Positions 49,410-57,209 of a stretch of DNA of 64,000 nucleotides are shown here, in pieces. The stretch is from Tenacibaculum sp. 190524A02b (lineage in GTDB: Bacteria; Bacteroidota; Bacteroidia; Flavobacteriales; Flavobacteriaceae). The DNA is taken from contig NZ_OZ038525.1 in the NCBI RefSeq assembly GCF_964036645.1, forward strand, positions 1,882,501-1,946,500, read 5' to 3'. Within the stretch, counting starts at the first letter, position 1. Every line of letters begins with the position of its first letter. Below the pieces are notes generated by a model, which worked only from the letters and a program-made list of their open reading frames with translations, had not been told where the DNA came from and made no database searches. Both the position numbers and the translations under genes were made by a program.

Positions 49410-50460
49410 ATAAATCTGAACGTTTATGTTGCTTTTTATATACTGCAGGAGTTACCCCTTCAATCTTTTTAAATGCATTATAAAAAGTTGTTTTAGAATT
49501 GAATCCCGCTTCTTTTCCTATAGCTTCTAAAGTAAATTTATCATTCTCTACAATCAACACTTTTGCTTCTTCAATTCTATACGCATTAATATATTGCGTA
49601 AAGTTTTTTCCAGTATATTCATTTAACACTTGTGATAATTGATGTTTACTTACACCTAACTTTAAAGCTACATCTTCTAGTTTCAGTGATGAATTTTTAT
49701 ACAGCTTTTCTGTAGTCATTAATAACTGTAATTTTGCCAACATTTCATTTGATTCTATCGCTATTATTTTAGAAGTTTTGTACTTCTCTTGTTTAAAAAA
49801 TATTTCTCGCTTCTCCTTTTTTCTAAAAATAAAAAAAAGAAATCCCGTATAAAACAACATTGAAAAAACAATAGAACCAACAATAAAATAGCTATAACTT
49901 ATAAAAAAGTAAATATTCCACAATATTAAAACACTTATTAATAAGGCTACTAACCATAGTTTAGTTATTCCTGTCTTTTTCTTTTGCACCCCCTCTTTTT
50001 TAATCTCTATAAAAAGTACTAACAGCGCTCCTAAGATAAAGCATAACCATTGCAGGTTGATAGCTTTTAAAATATATGTTTTCCAAAAAATTGGATCCTC
50101 TAAAAATGGAAAGTACACTCCTAAAAGAATAGCAATTATTAAAAAAATAAAAACTGTTGGTTTCCACAGGCGAAGTATTTTTTTTGCTTTATTTAAAACG
50201 GCTAAAACATAAAAAAATAAAAAAGGTCCTACAAATAAAAAAGACAACGGATCTGTTTGCGTATAAGGGTTTGATAAAGTAGATGAGTAATAATAAATTA
50301 ATGATCTAAATGCTCTTTCTGTTAAAAACAATAGGAAAAACCCAAATAATAAATTAGGTAATTGTTTGTTTTTAAAAATTAGAAAATAAAGGCTTATCAA
50401 CAAACTATTAAATACTCCTATAGCTCCAAAGAAAAACAAAAATAGATTTGTAAAATTCAT
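49408..50460 (-). CDS. Membrane-bound AraC-family transcriptional regulator
   Basis: A 350-residue protein with about seven hydrophobic helices in residues 1-215 and a C-terminal AraC DNA-binding domain (about 245-345): LEDVALKLGVSKHQLSQVLNEY forms the first helix-turn-helix, and FTLEAIGKEAGFNSKTTFYNAFK the second. Sensor-type 7TM-AraC proteins of this kind are common in Bacteroidota. Its neighbours suggest control of the two S41 peptidase genes downstream on the same strand. A -7 box TAAATTTG lies at 50497-50504 on the minus strand. Confidence 0.87.
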   Translation of the reverse strand: MNFTNLFLFFFGAIGVFNSLLISLYFLIFKNKQLPNLLFGFFLLFLTERAFRSLIYYYSSTLSNPYTQTDPLSFLFVGPFLFFYVLAVLNKAKKILRLWKPTVFIFLIIAILLGVYFPFLEDPIFWKTYILKAINLQWLCFILGALLVLFIEIKKEGVQKKKTGITKLWLVALLISVLILWNIYFFISYSYFIVGSIVFSMLFYTGFLFFIFRKKEKREIFFKQEKYKTSKIIAIESNEMLAKLQLLMTTEKLYKNSSLKLEDVALKLGVSKHQLSQVLNEYTGKNFTQYINAYRIEEAKVLIVENDKFTLEAIGKEAGFNSKTTFYNAFKKIEGVTPAVYKKQHKRSDL

Positions 50461-50549
50461 GCTTCACAATTTCAAAAGTTAGCAAATTATTAGACACAAA
50501 TTTATGATAAAGTTTATTGAGTTTTACTTATTAATTACAATATATAACA

Positions 50550-51215
50550 CTAACAATCTCCATCACAACAATTATCATCTTTTACTAATTTGCAGGAAAC
50601 TACTGCTAATAAAGCTCCTAAAATTGGTGCAAAAATATACAACCATAAATGTTCATAATGCCCTGAAATGATAGCTGGTGCAATTGACCTAGTTGGATTC
50701 ATAGAAGCTTTGGTCATGGGACCTGCAAACATTGCTTCCAGTAAAACAACACCACCGATAGCTATTCCTGCCATTACACCTACTTCTTTACTCCCTGTAG
50801 AAACATTAATAATAGTAACCATTAAGAAAAAAGTTAGTAATAATTCTAATAAAAATGCCCGCCAGGCATCTAAAGAAGGAATGGTAGCTCCATAATATTC
50901 CGCTTCAGGAAAAATAACCCACAACATTACACTAGCAAGTAAAGCGCCTATTAATTGAGCTATAATGTATTTAGGCACCTCTTTCCAAGCAAACTTTTTT
51001 GCATAGGCAAAAGCTATAGTTACCGCAGGATTAAAATGTGCTCCAGACGTTTCTCCAAAAGCGTAAATCATTGCCATTACTATTAAACCCCAAGTAATTG
51101 CTACACCAATATGCGTTAAATCTGCACCTCCTGTTACTTCATTAACAGTCATTGCCCCAGTTCCACAAAAAATAAGTGAAAACGTTCCTATAATTTCTCC
51201 AATATATTTTTTCAT
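50550..51215 (-). CDS. Aquaporin / glycerol facilitator-family channel
   Basis: A major intrinsic protein of 221 residues with six helices and the two pore motifs, NPA (62-64) and NPT (173-175) followed by the selectivity arginine (R176). The change from NPA to NPT in the second motif is seen in some bacterial channels. The C-terminus carries a short cysteine/aspartate tail (DDNCCDGDC) of unknown purpose. The start is ATG 51215; an upstream TTG (51224) lies inside the -7 element and is discarded. Water versus glycerol or metalloid transport cannot be told. Confidence 0.9.
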   Translation of the reverse strand: MKKYIGEIIGTFSLIFCGTGAMTVNEVTGGADLTHIGVAITWGLIVMAMIYAFGETSGAHFNPAVTIAFAYAKKFAWKEVPKYIIAQLIGALLASVMLWVIFPEAEYYGATIPSLDAWRAFLLELLLTFFLMVTIINVSTGSKEVGVMAGIAIGGVVLLEAMFAGPMTKASMNPTRSIAPAIISGHYEHLWLYIFAPILGALLAVVSCKLVKDDNCCDGDC

Positions 51216-51221
51216 TGGCAA

Positions 51222-51229
51222 CAAAGATA
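51222..51229 (-). promoter_or_regulatory. -7 box of the aquaporin gene
   Basis: TATCTTTG on the minus strand, so close to the ATG at 51215 that the transcript would be nearly leaderless (about 3 bases). No TTG at the standard distance. Confidence 0.45.
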
Positions 51230-51318
51230 CATTTCGCTATTTTAAGTTTTTGTTAACATTTGTCCTTCTTTTTCGTTGTAATTTTAGCAAACTAATTAAA
51301 AACAAACCCTAACTTATC

Positions 51319-52161
51319 ATGAAAAAAATACTTTTAAGTTTGTTTGTTGTTGCATTAACAGCAAATATCAATGCCCAAGTAGAAACTCCAGCTCCAAGTC
51401 CTGCTTCCAAATTAGAGCAAAAAGTAGGTTTAACAGATGTTACTGTTGAGTACTCAAGACCAGGAATGAAAGGAAGAACTATTTTTGGTGATTTAGTGCC
51501 TTATGGAAAACTATGGAGAACTGGTGCCAACAAAAACACTACTATTACTTTTAGTGATAATGTTACTATTGATGGAAAAGAATTAAAAAAAGGATCATAT
51601 GCTATATTTACAAAGCCAAATAAAAGCTCTTGGGAAGTAATTTTTTATGCAGACACAAACAATTGGGGAACTCCAAGAGAATGGGATGCTAAAAAAGTAA
51701 CTTTAAGTACTACTGCTAAAGTACAGCAAATGCCTATGAAGATAGAAACTTACACGATGACTATTGATGATATTACTAATAGCTCTGCTGTTTTAGGTAT
51801 TTTATGGGAAAACGCTTATGTAGGTGTTAAATTCAATACTCCTACAGATAAAGGTGTTGAAGCTAGTATTAAAAAAGTAATGAACGGTCCACAACCAAGT
51901 GACTACTATTCATCTGCTGTATATTATTTACAAGAAGGTAAAGACATTAACAAAGCTAAAGAATGGATTAACAAAGCTGTTGATATGACTAAAGATGAGC
52001 CTCGTTTTTGGTATTTACGTCAGCAATCTTTAATCCTTGCTAAAGCTGGAGATAAAAAAGGTGCTATCAAAGCTGCTAAAGCTTCTTTAGCAGGTGCTGA
52101 AAAAAGAGGTAATGCTGATTATATTAAAATGAATAAAGAGTTTTTAGCTAAAATGAAATAA
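51319..52161 (+). CDS. DUF2911 exported protein
   Basis: A 280-residue secreted protein with signal peptide (cleavage after about residue 19, INAQ). DUF2911 covers about 30-175 (VTVEYSRPGMKGRTIFG, YGKLWRTGANKNTTI, GSYAIFTKP, NWGTPREWD). A C-terminal helical part (about 190-280) resembles tetratricopeptide repeats (INKAKEWINKAVDMT). Common in Bacteroidota, function unknown. It is a single gene with a strong terminator. Confidence 0.88.
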   Translation: MKKILLSLFVVALTANINAQVETPAPSPASKLEQKVGLTDVTVEYSRPGMKGRTIFGDLVPYGKLWRTGANKNTTITFSDNVTIDGKELKKGSYAIFTKPNKSSWEVIFYADTNNWGTPREWDAKKVTLSTTAKVQQMPMKIETYTMTIDDITNSSAVLGILWENAYVGVKFNTPTDKGVEASIKKVMNGPQPSDYYSSAVYYLQEGKDINKAKEWINKAVDMTKDEPRFWYLRQQSLILAKAGDKKGAIKAAKASLAGAEKRGNADYIKMNKEFLAKMK

Positions 52162-52187
52162 TATTTCATAGCTATTTTAACCATATT

Positions 52188-52223
52188 AAGAAGGTCTGCT
52201 AAAAAGCAGACCTTCTTTTTTTT
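52188..52223 (+). terminator. Terminator of the DUF2911 gene
   Basis: Perfect 13-bp stem AAGAAGGTCTGCT with AGCAGACCTTCTT, loop AAAA, then eight T. Confidence 0.95.
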
Positions 52224-52328
52224 ACAATAAATTAAAATTATCAAACAATAAACACAACTTATAGTGATTTTTTAACACAAAAAATATAAATTCCTAAATT
52301 AGTGATAATAACGAAAATCACTAAACTA

Positions 52329-54620
52329 ATGAACTTTAAAACCCTTCAACCAAAGCTCATGCTTATGAGCCTGTTCTTCTATTTCCAAACCTTCTACACA
52401 ACTGCACAAACCAACAACTATGATATTGGTGTAGGTATTTCCGACATCACTGGACAAATTGCTCAGAGTAATTTTTTTGGATATGGAAATCCTTTCTTCT
52501 CTAATGCAGGAATTAAAGATCGGCAATACGCTAGAGCTTACATCATAAAAGAGCCTGATGGAAATTCGGTTGTTTTTGTTAGTATTGACAAAGGAGCTAC
52601 TTTTCAATCGGTAAATCTAGCTGTTTTGGAAAAACTACAAGGGCAATATGGAACCCTTTACACCGATACCAATGTCATTATCAGTGCTACACACACACAT
52701 GTTTCGCCTGGAGGTTATTCTCATTATGAACTATACAATACTTCCTCTGGCGGGTTTTATAAAACCAACTTTAACATCCTTGTAAATGGAATTGTAAATG
52801 CCATTCAACAAGCTCATAATAGTCTCGCTCCAGGTAGAATTTATTATAATAAAGGCACACTAACCAATGCTAGTATCAACAGATCTTTAGTTGCTTACAA
52901 CCTAAACAAAGATGCTCATGAGTTTCCTAGTATTGATGAAGAAATGACTGTTTTAAAATTAATTCAAGGTGACACACCTATTGGAATGATTTCTTGGTTT
53001 GGCGTACACCCTACTAATCTTTCTAAAAAATATAAATACTGTAGTGGAGACAATAAAGGATATGCTTCCTTAAAATTTGAACGATTACAACAATCCTCTT
53101 ACGGAAAAGGAACTACCACTTTTGTAGCTGCATTTGCCAATACCAATGCTGGTGACATGTCTCCTAACCTCAACCAACCTTCTCCTAATGATTTATATTC
53201 AGATGCTACTGGTCCTGGAAATAACGAAGAAGAAAGTAGTGAGATTATAGGAAACCGTCAATTTGAAAAAGCTTTAGAACTATACAACAATGCTAGTGAA
53301 CAATTAGTTGGATCTGTAAAAGCTGTAAGTAGGTACAGTGATTATTCCAACTTAAGCATTGCACCTAAATTTACTGATGGTCATTGGCGTAGTACTTGTA
53401 AAGCAGCTTTAGGACTTTCTTTTAGAGCGGGTGCAGAAGATGGCAGAAGCGGTATTGGACGTGAAGGAAAAACTAGAAGTAATCCAACTTCTGGATCTAG
53501 TAACGCACAATGTCACTTAGAGAAACCTATTGATATTCTTTTTAATATTGGAGCCAATACTAACAACCCCAGAACTCCCAAAATACTACCTACGAGTCTT
53601 TTTAAAATAGGTCAATTAGGTATTTTAGCTGCTCCAGCAGAATTTACTGTAATGTCTGGAAGAAGAGTTAAAGCAACAGTAGCTTCTCATATAGCTACAG
53701 GAATAACACATTTAGTTTTTGCTGGTTATTCAGATGCTTATGCTGGTTATGTTACCACTAGAGAAGAATATGCTTCTCAGCAATACGAAGGTGCGAGTAC
53801 ACATTTTGGCCCTTGGACATTGGCCGCTTACCAACAAGAGTTTGATAGATTAGCTACTGTTTTAGCAGATCCAACCGCCAATCCATGGCCACACTCAGCG
53901 TCTACTCCTCCTAAAAAAAATTATATTGGCTTAGATAAAACTGCTCCTATTCTTTTTGATGATAAACCTATTTTTAAATCTTTTGGTAGTATTTGTAAAA
54001 ATGCGAATAACTCTTACAATACTAACCAAACTGTAGAAGTCATGTTTTGGGGCGCACACCCTAATAACAATCCTAAAACAAACGGTACGTATTTAAAAGT
54101 TCAGAAAAAACAAGGGAGCAATTGGGTTACAAAATATGAAGATCGTGATACCAATACCAAATTTATATGGAAAAGAAGCGGTATTGCCAATTCTAAAATA
54201 ACCATACAATGGAAAATTCCACAACAAATAGCAAGTGGTTATTACCGAATAGTGCATGAAGGACATTGGAAAAACGGTTGGACTGGTAAAATAAATCCCT
54301 ATTCTGGTGTAAGCAGAACGTTTTATGTAAACGGAAATACCAATAGAACTATGAGGGATAAAAAAACACTAAATTTTAATATTGGAAACGACTTAGTATT
54401 TCCCAATCCTATAAATAATGATTTTACTTTCATAAACACGCAACTACAAGGTGGCTATTACACAATAAGTAATATATTAGGTCAAATTATAAAAACAGGG
54501 ACTATTACCAAAGATAAATATCAAACTATGAATTTACAGAATCAAAATTCAGGCACTTATGTATTTAAAGTTGTTTTTGACAATCACAATGTACAAACGG
54601 CCTCTATCATAAAACGTTAA
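52329..54620 (+). CDS. Neutral ceramidase with T9SS C-terminal signal
   Basis: A secreted hydrolase that splits ceramide into sphingosine and fatty acid. The 763 residues start with a signal peptide (about 1-27, ATG 52329; an upstream GTG frame of nine codons is discarded because the signal peptide begins here). Zinc-binding histidines lie in SATHTHVSPGGYSH (His122, 124, 132) and WFGVHPTN (His227). The nucleophile is the serine in NAGDMSPN (Ser278). A C-terminal immunoglobulin-like domain follows (about 560-680), and the last 75 residues form a type A T9SS sorting domain (FPNPINNDF, ending VQTASIIKR). It is probably released or fixed at the cell surface and may attack host or environmental sphingolipids. 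Confidence 0.92.
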   Translation: MNFKTLQPKLMLMSLFFYFQTFYTTAQTNNYDIGVGISDITGQIAQSNFFGYGNPFFSNAGIKDRQYARAYIIKEPDGNSVVFVSIDKGATFQSVNLAVLEKLQGQYGTLYTDTNVIISATHTHVSPGGYSHYELYNTSSGGFYKTNFNILVNGIVNAIQQAHNSLAPGRIYYNKGTLTNASINRSLVAYNLNKDAHEFPSIDEEMTVLKLIQGDTPIGMISWFGVHPTNLSKKYKYCSGDNKGYASLKFERLQQSSYGKGTTTFVAAFANTNAGDMSPNLNQPSPNDLYSDATGPGNNEEESSEIIGNRQFEKALELYNNASEQLVGSVKAVSRYSDYSNLSIAPKFTDGHWRSTCKAALGLSFRAGAEDGRSGIGREGKTRSNPTSGSSNAQCHLEKPIDILFNIGANTNNPRTPKILPTSLFKIGQLGILAAPAEFTVMSGRRVKATVASHIATGITHLVFAGYSDAYAGYVTTREEYASQQYEGASTHFGPWTLAAYQQEFDRLATVLADPTANPWPHSASTPPKKNYIGLDKTAPILFDDKPIFKSFGSICKNANNSYNTNQTVEVMFWGAHPNNNPKTNGTYLKVQKKQGSNWVTKYEDRDTNTKFIWKRSGIANSKITIQWKIPQQIASGYYRIVHEGHWKNGWTGKINPYSGVSRTFYVNGNTNRTMRDKKTLNFNIGNDLVFPNPINNDFTFINTQLQGGYYTISNILGQIIKTGTITKDKYQTMNLQNQNSGTYVFKVVFDNHNVQTASIIKR

Positions 54621-54643
54621 AATTTTATTATTTAGACTTAAAA

Positions 54644-54693
54644 TGTCCAATAAAAGACTATTAGAAAACAGTATTTTATTGGACACTTTTTAT
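54644..54693. terminator. Convergent terminator after the ceramidase gene
   Basis: TGTCCAATAAAA pairs with TTTTATTGGACA (54644-54655 with 54674-54685), 18-base loop, then a T-tract; an A-tract on the other side allows use from the minus strand. Confidence 0.8.
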
Positions 54694-54751
54694 TTTTAAA
54701 TTTATAATTATATACTATCAAAGAATTAAACTTTAAACCATCACACTATAT

Positions 54752-55222
54752 TTAAATAGTAGTACGCATGTTTAATAAATAGCCTTCAAAACCAGCTTTT
54801 TCATAAGCTCTTATAGCTGGTAAATTTCCTGCATATACATCCAATTTCACCTCTACCAGCCCTTTTGTTTTTGCCCAAGCTAGCAAAGTTTCAACAATCA
54901 ATTTATTTACTCCTTTTCCTCTATGGCTTGGTTTTACATACATAAATCCTAAAAAGGCATGTGTTGGGTATTTTAAATACGGTTTATTTTCTTGAACCCT
55001 TACATAACCGCTTCCTACTAGCTCCTCTCTGTCTACAGCTACTAAAACTTCTACTTCTTCGGCGTCTATCATAGCCGCAATATCGTAATAGGATATTTTT
55101 TCTTCTTTTAAACTAATTCCGTATGGTCGTTCTGCCTTTATTATTTCTTGTTCAAAATCTAGCAAGATTTCTAAATCTGTATGCTTTGCTTTTCGTATCC
55201 TTATTGTTGGTAAATTATTCAT
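54752..55222 (-). CDS. GNAT-family N-acetyltransferase
   Basis: A 156-residue acetyl-CoA-dependent acetyltransferase. The acetyl-CoA-binding motif reads VKPSHRGKGVNKLIVETLL (about 91-109), after the strand FLGFMYV, and the C-terminal motif is NLPAIRAYEKAGFEGY (about 133-148). The substrate is unknown. It is divergent from the tail-fibre-like gene and shares its short promoter region. Confidence 0.9.
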   Translation of the reverse strand: MNNLPTIRIRKAKHTDLEILLDFEQEIIKAERPYGISLKEEKISYYDIAAMIDAEEVEVLVAVDREELVGSGYVRVQENKPYLKYPTHAFLGFMYVKPSHRGKGVNKLIVETLLAWAKTKGLVEVKLDVYAGNLPAIRAYEKAGFEGYLLNMRTTI

Positions 55223-55252
55223 TTGTATAGTACTAATTCTCTTTATTCTTAC

Positions 55253-55260
55253 TAAGTTTG
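55253..55260 (+). promoter_or_regulatory. -7 box of the tail-fibre-like gene
   Basis: TAAGTTTG, 28 bp before the ATG at 55289. The nearest TTG (55223-55225) is 27 bp away, beyond the usual range. Confidence 0.45.
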
Positions 55261-55288
55261 CCAGCTGAAAAGTATAACAAAAATAATT

Positions 55289-56404
55289 ATGAAATCAAAA
55301 CTTTTAGTAATTGCTATGGTTGGAATAGCAATTGGTGTGAATGCGCAAACGTACAAAAACCCAGACACGAATACTGATTATAACCATTTTATACGTGATG
55401 GTGGTGGTGCTGCTGTTTATATAAATCAAGCATCTACTGACGAAACCAAACCTATACTAAGACTATCTAGTGGAACTACTAAACCCAATACAAATGTTAA
55501 ATTCACTGTTGAAAACAATGGTAATATTGGTATTGGAACTAATAACCCTACAGAAGGAAAACTAGTAATAGCTAAACACTCTTAACCTGGACTTTCTGGA
55601 AACAAGACTGGAGCTATAACTGTACTAGGTTACAATACAGAATTAGCTATAGGTGCTAGTTCTAGACTAAACGGTGGTAGTTGGATTCAAACAAGACATA
55701 AAGCTGCTAAATATGATACAGCAGCATATCCACTTGCTTTAAACCCTCTTGGTGGTAATGTAGGGATTGGTACAGGAACTTCTGCTCCAATTGAAAAACT
55801 ACACATAAATGGTAATATGATTTTAGACAATGCTTCAAACCCTTCTTTATTCACAGGTAAGGAAAATATTGAGACCAACAGGTTTTTATACATCATGAAC
55901 TCTCCTAGATATAAATCAGCTTCTGGAATTAAGGCTGGAGGTTTATTAATTGCTGAAAACTTCAATTATGCTTCCCCATCTAAAAATGATTTAATAGTAA
56001 AAGGTAATGTCGGTATTGGAACTCCAGACACCAAAGGACTTGAACTAGGCGTAAAAGGAAGAATAGCTGCTGAGGAAGTAAAAATTGCCAAGCATGAAAA
56101 CTGGCCAGATTTTGTTTTTGAAAGCACCTATAACTTGCCTAGTCTAACAGAAGTAGAAAACCATATTCAAACTAAAGGACATTTAAAGAATATACCAAGT
56201 GCGAAAGAAGTAGAGAAAGATGGTTTCTTTTTAGGAAATATGGATGCCAAGCTTTTACAAAAAATAGAAGAGCTTACTTTATATACTATTCAACAAGAAA
56301 AGAAATTAACTACTTTACAAAAAGAAAACAAGCAGTTAAAAACAATTAATAAACAATTGTTAGAAATTCAAAAACGTTTAGATAGGTTAGAAAACAAAAA
56401 CTAA
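55289..56404 (+). pseudogene. Tail-fibre-like exported protein interrupted by an in-frame TAA
   Basis: One continuous reading frame of 371 codons broken only at codon 99 (TAA, 55583-55585). Upstream: signal peptide (about 1-20) and ENNGNIGIGTNNPTEGKLVIAKHS. Downstream, without any frame change: GLSGNKTGAITVLGY, further GNVGIGT repeats and a C-terminal coiled coil (about 325-370, KIEELTLYTIQQEKKL). The repeated NIGIGT motif and the coiled-coil end are those of Bacteroidota tail-fibre-domain proteins. The codon after serine in such repeats is often CAA or AAA, so a single C-to-T or A-to-T change explains the stop. The protein would be inactive unless the stop is read through or is a sequencing error. 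Confidence 0.85.
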
Positions 56405-56436
56405 TTTTTTTCTATACAATTACCAAATTCAAGAAC

Positions 56437-56474
56437 AAAAGGTCTGAAGAGTTATTACTTTTTAGACCTTTTTT
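56437..56474 (+). terminator. Terminator after the tail-fibre-like gene
   Basis: AAAAGGTCT pairs with AGACCTTTT (56437-56445 with 56464-56472), 18-base loop, followed by T. Confidence 0.65.
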
Positions 56475-56519
56475 ATTGTTGCGATCAAAAGCTATGATAC
56501 CTTTTTATAACCAATCAAG

Positions 56520-56690
56520 AAAGAGCAACGAAATATAATGAGGACTATCAACAATAACTAATAAAGAAGAGCAACGAAGCATAGTGAGGACTATCAACGA
56601 TAACTAACAAGGAAGAGCAACGAAGCATAATGAGGACTATCACCGATAACTAATAAGGAAGAGCAACGAAGCATAATTAAAGACTAATAC
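56520..56690. repeat. 46-bp direct tandem repeat, about 3.7 copies
   Basis: Units start at 56520, 56566, 56612 and 56658, exactly 46 bp apart; the last is partial. Each contains GAGCAACGAAGCATAATGAG and GATAACTAA with few substitutions. The units hold stop codons in several frames, so they are not coding. This is part of an 805-bp intergenic stretch (56405-57209) made largely of repeats. Confidence 0.88.
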
Positions 56691-56721
56691 AATTTGTTAG
56701 ATTTAAATTTCATATTTAATT

Positions 56722-56747
56722 AGATTTCGACTGCGCTCAATCTGACA
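56722..56747. repeat. Common flavobacterial intergenic repeat (TTTCGACTGCGCTCAA)
   Basis: The phrase AGATTTCGACTGCGCTCAATCT has ends that pair (AGATT with AATCT). I recognise TTCGACTGCGCTCAAT from many flavobacterial intergenic regions, where it behaves like a REP element; this is memory and was not searched. Confidence 0.5.
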
Positions 56748-56804
56748 TATAGAACACATATCAAGTTTAAAACACGAAATAATTAACCGAAAAATTGTGT
56801 AATA

Positions 56805-57105
56805 GGCTTCATCATGTTGAGGAAACGCTATACACTAGTGCAGCAAGCTTTTGTTACATTGAGGAAACGTTATACACTAGTGCGGCAAGCTTTCGTGGCG
56901 TTAAGGATACACCATACACTAGTGCGACAAGCTTTCGTTGCATTGAGGAAACACCATACACTAGTGTAACAAGCTTTTGTCGTGTTGAGGAACGTTATAC
57001 ACTAGTGCGACAAGCTTTCGTTGCGTTGAGGAAACGCCATGCACTAGTGCGGCAAGCTTTTGTTGTGTTGAGGAAACGCCATGCACTAGTGCAGCAAGCT
57101 TTTGT
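56805..57105. repeat. 42-bp tandem repeat, seven copies
   Basis: The palindrome CACTAGTG recurs at 56833, 56875, 56917, 56959, 57000, 57042 and 57084: spacing 42 bp except 41 bp once. Each unit also holds CAAGCTTT and GTTGAGGAAACG. There are no unique spacers, so it is not a CRISPR array. The unit length is a multiple of three, leaving open frames on both strands, but the 1-bp deletion in the fifth unit and free substitution argue against coding. Confidence 0.9.
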
Positions 57106-57129
57106 AAAACTGAAGTATCTATGAAAAAC

Positions 57130-57170
57130 AATAGGTTTTTATTGCTGTAAGACAACAATAAAAACCTATT
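57130..57170 (-). terminator. Terminator after the symporter gene
   Basis: Perfect 15-bp stem AATAGGTTTTTATTG with CAATAAAAACCTATT, 11-base loop, followed on the minus strand by GTTTTTC. It lies 40 bp after the symporter stop. Confidence 0.8.
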
Positions 57171-57209
57171 AATGAGATTCGCTTTTTTAATCGAAACTAT
57201 TACTTATTG

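Noticed and set aside
56805..57105. CRISPR-like array of regularly spaced repeats
   Set aside because: The whole 42-bp unit repeats without unique spacers and no cas gene is near, so it is an ordinary tandem repeat.
56795..57158. Open frames of 109 (plus) and 65 (minus) codons over the 42-bp repeats
   Set aside because: They come from a repeat unit divisible by three. One unit has a 1-bp deletion that changes the peptide, substitutions are not biased to third positions, and there is no promoter or start context.
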